A model generated the notes under the pieces. The model ran no database searches. It had not been told where the DNA came from and saw only the letters and a program-made list of their open reading frames with translations. DNA of 64,000 bases from Sabulitectum sp964386635 (lineage in GTDB: Bacteria > Fermentibacterota > Fermentibacteria > Fermentibacterales > JCC-6), in assembly GCA_964386635.1 (NCBI GenBank), contig CAYLRO010000004.1:1-64000 (forward strand), in the 5' to 3' direction. Below, piece after piece: positions 60,045 through 64,000 of the stretch (its first letter is position 1; every line of letters starts with the position of its first letter). Position numbers and translations under genes: made by a program.

Positions 60045-60908
60045 CTAAACCTCCACATGAACAAAACGGCGGAAGACACCGTTTCCTGATTCTACCCCGG
60101 TAGCTCTGGAGACAACCGGGCACTTCACAACAAATGAATGATAAACTCTTGGGTCATTCAGTCCAAAGAGGCCTTCAAGATTTCCCTGGCCTTTCGCCAG
60201 TATCAGATCTGCTTTGTTGTAAATGGTCAAAGCATTGCCCTGAAGCATTTCCGGAATAACTGAAGGAAGATCGGTACCGCTTGATATCAGCTTTGCTTCG
60301 TGGTGAAGGCCTGCCTCTATGGCATCACTGATAAGAGCGTCGTTCATGACAGGGTTCTCCCGTGTCATGTAGTATCTCCTTCCGGAAAAACCACTGAGTT
60401 CCAGAAAAAGCCTGTCAAGCACTGTTTCTCCAGCATTGTCTCCGAGTATCAGGAGAGTATCAGCTTTATCAAGCTTTTCCAGAAAATTCTTTCGTTCATC
60501 GGAGGCAAGGGGTTTGGTGAACAATTTTACAAGATCACTGATCTCAGGCAGGGGTTTTCCCTGCCCGACATCAAGAAGGTTGCACCAGGCTCCTGCAGAG
60601 AGAGCCTCTGCCGCCGGATTATCAGAAGCCAGGAACCTGTTTTTCAGATCCTGGTAAACTGACAGCATTTTACCTGTAAAAAGGCTCTTTTCATCAGCGA
60701 ACAGATCTGTACCATTCAGTGAATCAGTTCTTAGCAGTGCCCATGCTTCAGCTCCCGCTAAAGGGGGTGGAATTTCCCTTGACAGGTTGTCATAGATAAG
60801 TTCCAGATACCTGGAAAGGTGTTCACTGCCCAGAGAACCTCTCCGTGTGTAGTCGGTAAATCCATTTCTGAAGCACTGGTAGCACTCTTCTCCCGGTTTA
60901 AGTCCCAA
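60045..60908 (-). CDS. ARMT1/DUF89-like metal-dependent phosphatase
   Basis: This 287-aa protein has the DUF89 (damage-control phosphatase) motif LILGDNAGETVLDRLFLE, a family CxxC at the N-terminus (EECYQCF) and LILAKGQGNLEGL near the C-terminus. Such enzymes dephosphorylate damaged or side-product metabolites; those with CxxC often act with pantothenate or PLP-related pathways. It starts with TTG and overlaps the pdxT end by 11 bp, which suggests a link to PLP synthesis. Confidence 0.82.
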   Translation of the reverse strand: MGLKPGEECYQCFRNGFTDYTRRGSLGSEHLSRYLELIYDNLSREIPPPLAGAEAWALLRTDSLNGTDLFADEKSLFTGKMLSVYQDLKNRFLASDNPAAEALSAGAWCNLLDVGQGKPLPEISDLVKLFTKPLASDERKNFLEKLDKADTLLILGDNAGETVLDRLFLELSGFSGRRYYMTRENPVMNDALISDAIEAGLHHEAKLISSGTDLPSVIPEMLQGNALTIYNKADLILAKGQGNLEGLFGLNDPRVYHSFVVKCPVVSRATGVESGNGVFRRFVHVEV

Positions 60909-61488
60909 GGCCGGATTCCTTCAGAAAAAGACGGTGGACCCTGGTGTCTTCTGTCAACTCCGGATGGAAGCTGCTGAGCCAGATATTTCTGTACCTGAGA
61001 AAGACAGGTCCCTCTTTTACTGAGGAAAGAATTTCAACCTCAGGGTCCAGAGGAGTGAGCAGAGGTGCTCTTATGAACACTCCCGGATATGGATCCTCCA
61101 GGCCCTCTATTGTGAGTTCTTCCTGGAAACTTGACACCTGTCTGCCGAAGCTGTTTCTTTCAGCATTCACAGGAGCAAGCCCGAGGCTCTGCTGATCTAC
61201 TGCATGCTCTCTTTCAGTTATTCTGCTTGACAGGAGGATGGATCCGGCACAGGTACCCCAGACAGGCAGGCCTTCTGCTGCTTTTTCCCTGATAGGGTCC
61301 AGGAGGTTCCATCTTTGCAGAAGACGGATCAGAGCAGTTGACTCACCGCCGGGAATCACAAGGGCGTTTATTGCTGAAAGGTCTACAGGCAACCTTATCT
61401 GCTTCGTGCGGCAGCCTGACTTCTGAAGCATGGTAACATGTTCTATTACCCCGCCCTGAAGGGCAAGCACTCCGATGACAGGTTTCAT
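60898..61488 (-). CDS. pdxT: PLP synthase glutaminase subunit PdxT
   Basis: A full-length 196-aa PdxT: GVLALQGGVIEHV, IPGGESTALIRLL, catalytic Cys80 in WGTCAGSILL and the His/Glu pair in SSFHPELTED. It releases ammonia from glutamine for PdxS. Its start shares one base with the pdxS stop (TAATG). Confidence 0.95.
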   Translation of the reverse strand: MKPVIGVLALQGGVIEHVTMLQKSGCRTKQIRLPVDLSAINALVIPGGESTALIRLLQRWNLLDPIREKAAEGLPVWGTCAGSILLSSRITEREHAVDQQSLGLAPVNAERNSFGRQVSSFQEELTIEGLEDPYPGVFIRAPLLTPLDPEVEILSSVKEGPVFLRYRNIWLSSFHPELTEDTRVHRLFLKESGLGT

Positions 61489-62381
61489 TACCAGCCTCTG
61501 TCAGCCATTCTCTGGTCTTCAGGGATCGTGGAAATGTTGATGCCTACCATGGCTTCACCCAGGCCGGTACTGACTCTGGCAATAACTTCAGGCTTATCAA
61601 ACTGGCTCACTGCTTCAACTATGGCCTTTGCCCTGAGAGCAGGGTTACCGCTTTTGAAGATGCCGCTGCCTACAAAGACACCGTCAACACCAAGCTGCAT
61701 CATGAGAGCAGCATCTGCAGGTGTTGCAACACCGCCGGCAGCGAAGTTGACAACAGGCAGGCTGCCGTTCTCGTGGACATACTTTACAAGCTCATATGGA
61801 GCACCCATTATCTTGGCAACCGACATAAGTTCCTCGAATGGAGTCACCTGAAGCTTTCTGATCTCTCCAAGAACGGATCTCGCGTGGCGGACGGCTTCCA
61901 CCACATTGCCGGTTCCCGCTTCACCTTTTGTGCGGATCATGGCAGCGCCTTCTGCGATTCTTCTCAGGGCTTCAGCCAGAACTGTTGCTCCGCAGACAAA
62001 GGGAACCTTGAAATCCCACTTGTTTACATGATGAGCTTCATCTGCAGGTGTAAGCACCTCCGACTCGTCAATGAAATCGATTTCCAGAGCCTGAAGAACC
62101 TGTGCTTCAACAAAATGACCGATTCTGCATTTAGCCATTACCGGTATTGTCACTGCTTCTTGAATCCCCCGAATCATGTCGGGATCAGACATTCTGGCCA
62201 CTCCGCCCTGAGCCCGTATATCAGCAGGGACTCTTTCAAGGGCCATTACTGCAACAGCACCGGCTTCTTCGGCAATTGCTGCCTGCTCTGCATTAACAAC
62301 ATCCATTATGACTCCGCCCTTAAGCATACGGGCGTGGCCTGTTTTCACATTCCAGGTACCATCATCGCGAATAAAGCTCAT
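61488..62381 (-). CDS. pdxS: Pyridoxal 5'-phosphate synthase subunit PdxS
   Basis: The ATG at 62381, behind CGAGGT, gives a 297-aa protein of normal PdxS length; a longer upstream frame is unlikely. Family marks: DVVNAEQAAIAEEAGA, MALERVPADIRAQGGVARM, MAKCRIGHFVEAQVL, GEAGTGNVVEAVRH and VNFAAGGVATPADAAL. It builds PLP from ribose 5-phosphate, glyceraldehyde 3-phosphate and ammonia from PdxT; transketolase elsewhere in the window supplies such sugars. Confidence 0.96.
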   Translation of the reverse strand: MSFIRDDGTWNVKTGHARMLKGGVIMDVVNAEQAAIAEEAGAVAVMALERVPADIRAQGGVARMSDPDMIRGIQEAVTIPVMAKCRIGHFVEAQVLQALEIDFIDESEVLTPADEAHHVNKWDFKVPFVCGATVLAEALRRIAEGAAMIRTKGEAGTGNVVEAVRHARSVLGEIRKLQVTPFEELMSVAKIMGAPYELVKYVHENGSLPVVNFAAGGVATPADAALMMQLGVDGVFVGSGIFKSGNPALRAKAIVEAVSQFDKPEVIARVSTGLGEAMVGINISTIPEDQRMADRGW

Positions 62382-62385
62382 TGTT

Positions 62386-62796
62386 TTACCTCGTGGATTG
62401 AACGGAATTAAGGAATTCCTCGCCACTGGTCTCCCAGCGGGTGAAGGAAGCTGTAAGAAATTCTGCCAGGTCTTCCGCATCAGGTTCACGGAAAGCTTCC
62501 CGACAGCTGAATATGCAGTCTGCTGATGCTTTCATGTACATTTGCCAGTAGAGGTCTACTTCTTCCGGCAGATTGTCTCTCCCGCAGTTCAGGGCTGAAG
62601 ATAGTGCCGCCTCTGCCCGAAGAATTGCCATCTGTGCTGAAAGAAGCCCCCTGCCGGTGTCCGAACCCCTGAGGCATGTCCAGGCATCCATGAGGCCTGC
62701 TATCTCCCTGTCAAGGGAACAGAAGCTCTCAGTAGTAACCGGAGTGGCAACTGCTTTCATACAAATCACCAGAAGAAAAATCGTTTGCATTTTCAT
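62386..62796 (-). CDS. Small secreted helical protein upstream of pdxS
   Basis: A 136-aa protein with a signal peptide (MQTIFLLVICMKAVATP region), then mostly helix with paired Cys (SFCSLDREI, LNCGRDN, DCIFSCREAF). Family unknown. Start uncertain between ATGs at 62796 and 62790 and a TTG further up; no good ribosome-binding site is seen. It lies 4 bp before pdxS. Confidence 0.5.
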   Translation of the reverse strand: MKMQTIFLLVICMKAVATPVTTESFCSLDREIAGLMDAWTCLRGSDTGRGLLSAQMAILRAEAALSSALNCGRDNLPEEVDLYWQMYMKASADCIFSCREAFREPDAEDLAEFLTASFTRWETSGEEFLNSVQSTR

Positions 62797-62903
62797 CCGG
62801 TGAATATACAACAGCAGAGCTGTATCCCAAACCGTTTACACTTTGTCCCGGTATTAGTATTATGTACATTGCAAAACCAGACTTGAGCAATCCCGGAGGT
62901 TTC

Positions 62904-63281
62904 TTGAAAAAACAATTCCTTATTCTGTTCCTTCTGTCATCTCTGGCTCTATGCGGGATAGTGGAGGATTGCAATTTTCGTGGAATACCAGTGCATTCCG
63001 CTGTTCTTTCAGAAGGTATTCTCACTGTGGGGATGGATGGAAGCCTGGCAATGGGAGATTCCCTTCTTAAGCACTACGGTGGCGTTTTTTTCATTCTGGC
63101 TGACAGTATAGGGGCAGGATGGCCTGTAGTAGGGCTTCAGGTTGATATACCGGGAGCATCACTAATTCTCTTCCAGGAGGATGTATTCAACGCAGTGGAG
63201 AGAATGCAGCAGGGCCTTGATGAATCAGTTCTTGCAGGATGGATACTTGAGCACACCTGGGTTGATCGAAACGATCTATAG
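62904..63281 (+). CDS. Small secreted or lipoprotein-like protein, unknown function
   Basis: The TTG at 62904 behind CCCGGAGGT is preferred to an ATG at 62862 that has no ribosome-binding site. The 125-aa product has a signal-like start (LKKQFLILFLLSSLALC) that may be a lipobox ending at Cys (LALC), then a beta-rich mature part (GILTVGMDGSLAMGDSLLKH, GVFFILADSIGAGWPVVGLQVDIPG). No family recognised. It converges on the sugar-transferase gene with a 6-bp overlap. Confidence 0.5.
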   Translation: MKKQFLILFLLSSLALCGIVEDCNFRGIPVHSAVLSEGILTVGMDGSLAMGDSLLKHYGGVFFILADSIGAGWPVVGLQVDIPGASLILFQEDVFNAVERMQQGLDESVLAGWILEHTWVDRNDL

Positions 63282-64000
63282 ACCACCCTTGCCGAAAAGA
63301 ACAACCGGGATAGTTTTCATGATCAGTCTGAAGTCAAGAGATCCTGACGCATCCAGTATGTAGAGGAAATCAAGGAACTGAGCTTTGTCAAACGGCAGCC
63401 TGCTTCTTCCATAGACCTGCCAGATACCTGTCAGGCCCGGCTTTACCAGGAATCGTCTTCTCTGCCAGCCGTGGTAATGTTCCAGTTCATATGGAATACA
63501 TGGTCTGGGACCCACAATGGTCATCTCACCACGGAGAACATTGATCAGCTGTGGGAGTTCATCAATTGATGTTTTCCTGATGATTCTTCCAACTGCGGTT
63601 ATCCGTGCCGGCTGTTTCAGCTTGAAAGTGTCGTTGTCTTCTTCAGCACTCCGTCCCTGGGCATAGTCACTGAAATACTTCCGGTGAGCCTCTGCATTGC
63701 TCTCTCCAACCTTCATTGATCTGAATTTCAGGAACTGGAAGGTTTTCTGATTTTTTCCAACCCTTTCCTGTTTGAAGAGGACAGGTCCCTTGCTGGACAG
63801 CATTACAGCCAGTGCAACAACAAGAAGAAGCGGTGAGAGAACAACAATTCCCAGAACAGCCAGAAAAACATCAGTTATCCTGTCCAGCTTGATAAATGAT
63901 TGTTTCCCCCCACTCATTATGAATGCAATGGCACCGTAGTCATGCAGGCTGAACCATGGGTCAAAGTAGCCCAGGCTGAATAACTCCGGCCCGTATATCA
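63276..64000 (-). CDS. Bacterial sugar transferase (undecaprenyl-phosphate type), 5' end beyond window
   Basis: The C-terminal part is a typical initiating polyprenyl-phosphate sugar transferase: one TM segment (FLAVLGIVVLSPLLLVVALAVML), GPVLFKQERVGKN, LKFRSMKV, KTSIDELPQLINVLRGEMTIVGPRP and KPGLTGIWQVYGRSR. An internal ATG lies at 63917 but has no ribosome-binding site, and the frame stays open to the right edge (IYGPELFSLGYFDPW), so the gene probably starts beyond position 64000. It attaches the first sugar phosphate of a surface glycan to the lipid carrier in the inner membrane. Confidence 0.85.
   Translation of the reverse strand, partial: IYGPELFSLGYFDPWFSLHDYGAIAFIMSGGKQSFIKLDRITDVFLAVLGIVVLSPLLLVVALAVMLSSKGPVLFKQERVGKNQKTFQFLKFRSMKVGESNAEAHRKYFSDYAQGRSAEEDNDTFKLKQPARITAVGRIIRKTSIDELPQLINVLRGEMTIVGPRPCIPYELEHYHGWQRRRFLVKPGLTGIWQVYGRSRLPFDKAQFLDFLYILDASGSLDFRLIMKTIPVVLFGKGGL

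Noticed and set aside
62862..62903. Upstream ATG start for the small secreted protein at 62904
   Set aside because: No ribosome-binding site, and the added residues would precede a good signal peptide; the TTG behind GGAGGT fits better.

Overview
The window reads as the chromosome of a diderm (Gram-negative-type) bacterium of roughly 50% GC with very dense gene packing. Evidence for the double membrane is an Mla/MCE lipid-transport operon, several beta-barrel-like secreted proteins, an LpxL/HtrB-like acyltransferase, an ExbB/ExbD/TonB-type motor, and at least five large secreted proteins ending in a type IX secretion (T9SS)-like C-terminal sorting domain. That mix (T9SS cargo, gingipain-like C25 peptidase, CotH and beta-helix surface proteins, many small secreted proteins of unknown type) suggests an uncultivated lineage of the FCB/Fermentibacterota kind. 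This is inference: no rRNA or tRNA gene is present to place it. I found no CRISPR array, insertion sequence or prophage.

Layout. 1-0.8 kb: a ParD-like/RelE-ParE-like toxin-antitoxin pair between two copies of a 14-bp direct repeat. 0.85-5.6 kb: a small secreted protein, then an unusual histidine ammonia-lyase-like enzyme (MIO tripeptide Ala-Cys-Gly instead of Ala-Ser-Gly), one base from a C25 peptidase. 5.6-9.7 kb (minus): HAD hydrolase, PTS EIIA-like protein, two tandem CPA2 antiporters. 10-12.8 kb: NitT/TauT-type ABC importer. 13-24.3 kb: a long co-directional run holding MlaE(STAS)-MlaF-MlaD-lipoprotein, an alkaline-phosphatase-superfamily enzyme, HtpG, PrsW, a UPF0104-type membrane protein, a MOSC protein and a TldD/PmbA pair. 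24.3-28.4 kb: ZIP transporter, acyltransferase-like protein, geranylgeranyl-reductase-like flavoprotein, two small envelope proteins. 28.4-36.9 kb (minus): a coupled operon FtcD - transketolase - CotH-kinase protein - two beta-helix proteins. 37-39.4 kb: a GH84 O-GlcNAcase-like enzyme and a duplicated ThyX-like protein. 39.4-42.2 kb (minus): FG-GAP/VCBS-type secreted protein with a non-canonical start.

42.4-52.2 kb is the most striking region: beta-barrel with coiled-coil tail, 1476-aa coiled-coil/TPR protein, small secreted protein, TolQ/ExbB-like channel, two different TolR/ExbD-like proteins (one with Asn in place of the proton-relay Asp) and an FHA-like/TM/Gly-rich/TonB-like protein, in one tightly coupled operon ended by a hairpin. 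Its parts match those of the myxobacterial Agl-Glt gliding/Nfs machinery, so it is a candidate pmf-driven trans-envelope machine.

52.3-64 kb: a Cys-rich protein coupled to a PadR regulator, a secreted DJ-1/PfpI-like plus beta-propeller T9SS cargo, groESL, a canonical hutH, an operon for PLP synthesis (pdxST) with an ARMT1/DUF89-like phosphatase and an FmdB-like zinc ribbon, and a sugar transferase running off the right edge. Two ammonia-lyases plus FtcD imply histidine catabolism to glutamate and formimino-folate, but urocanase and imidazolonepropionase are not in this window.
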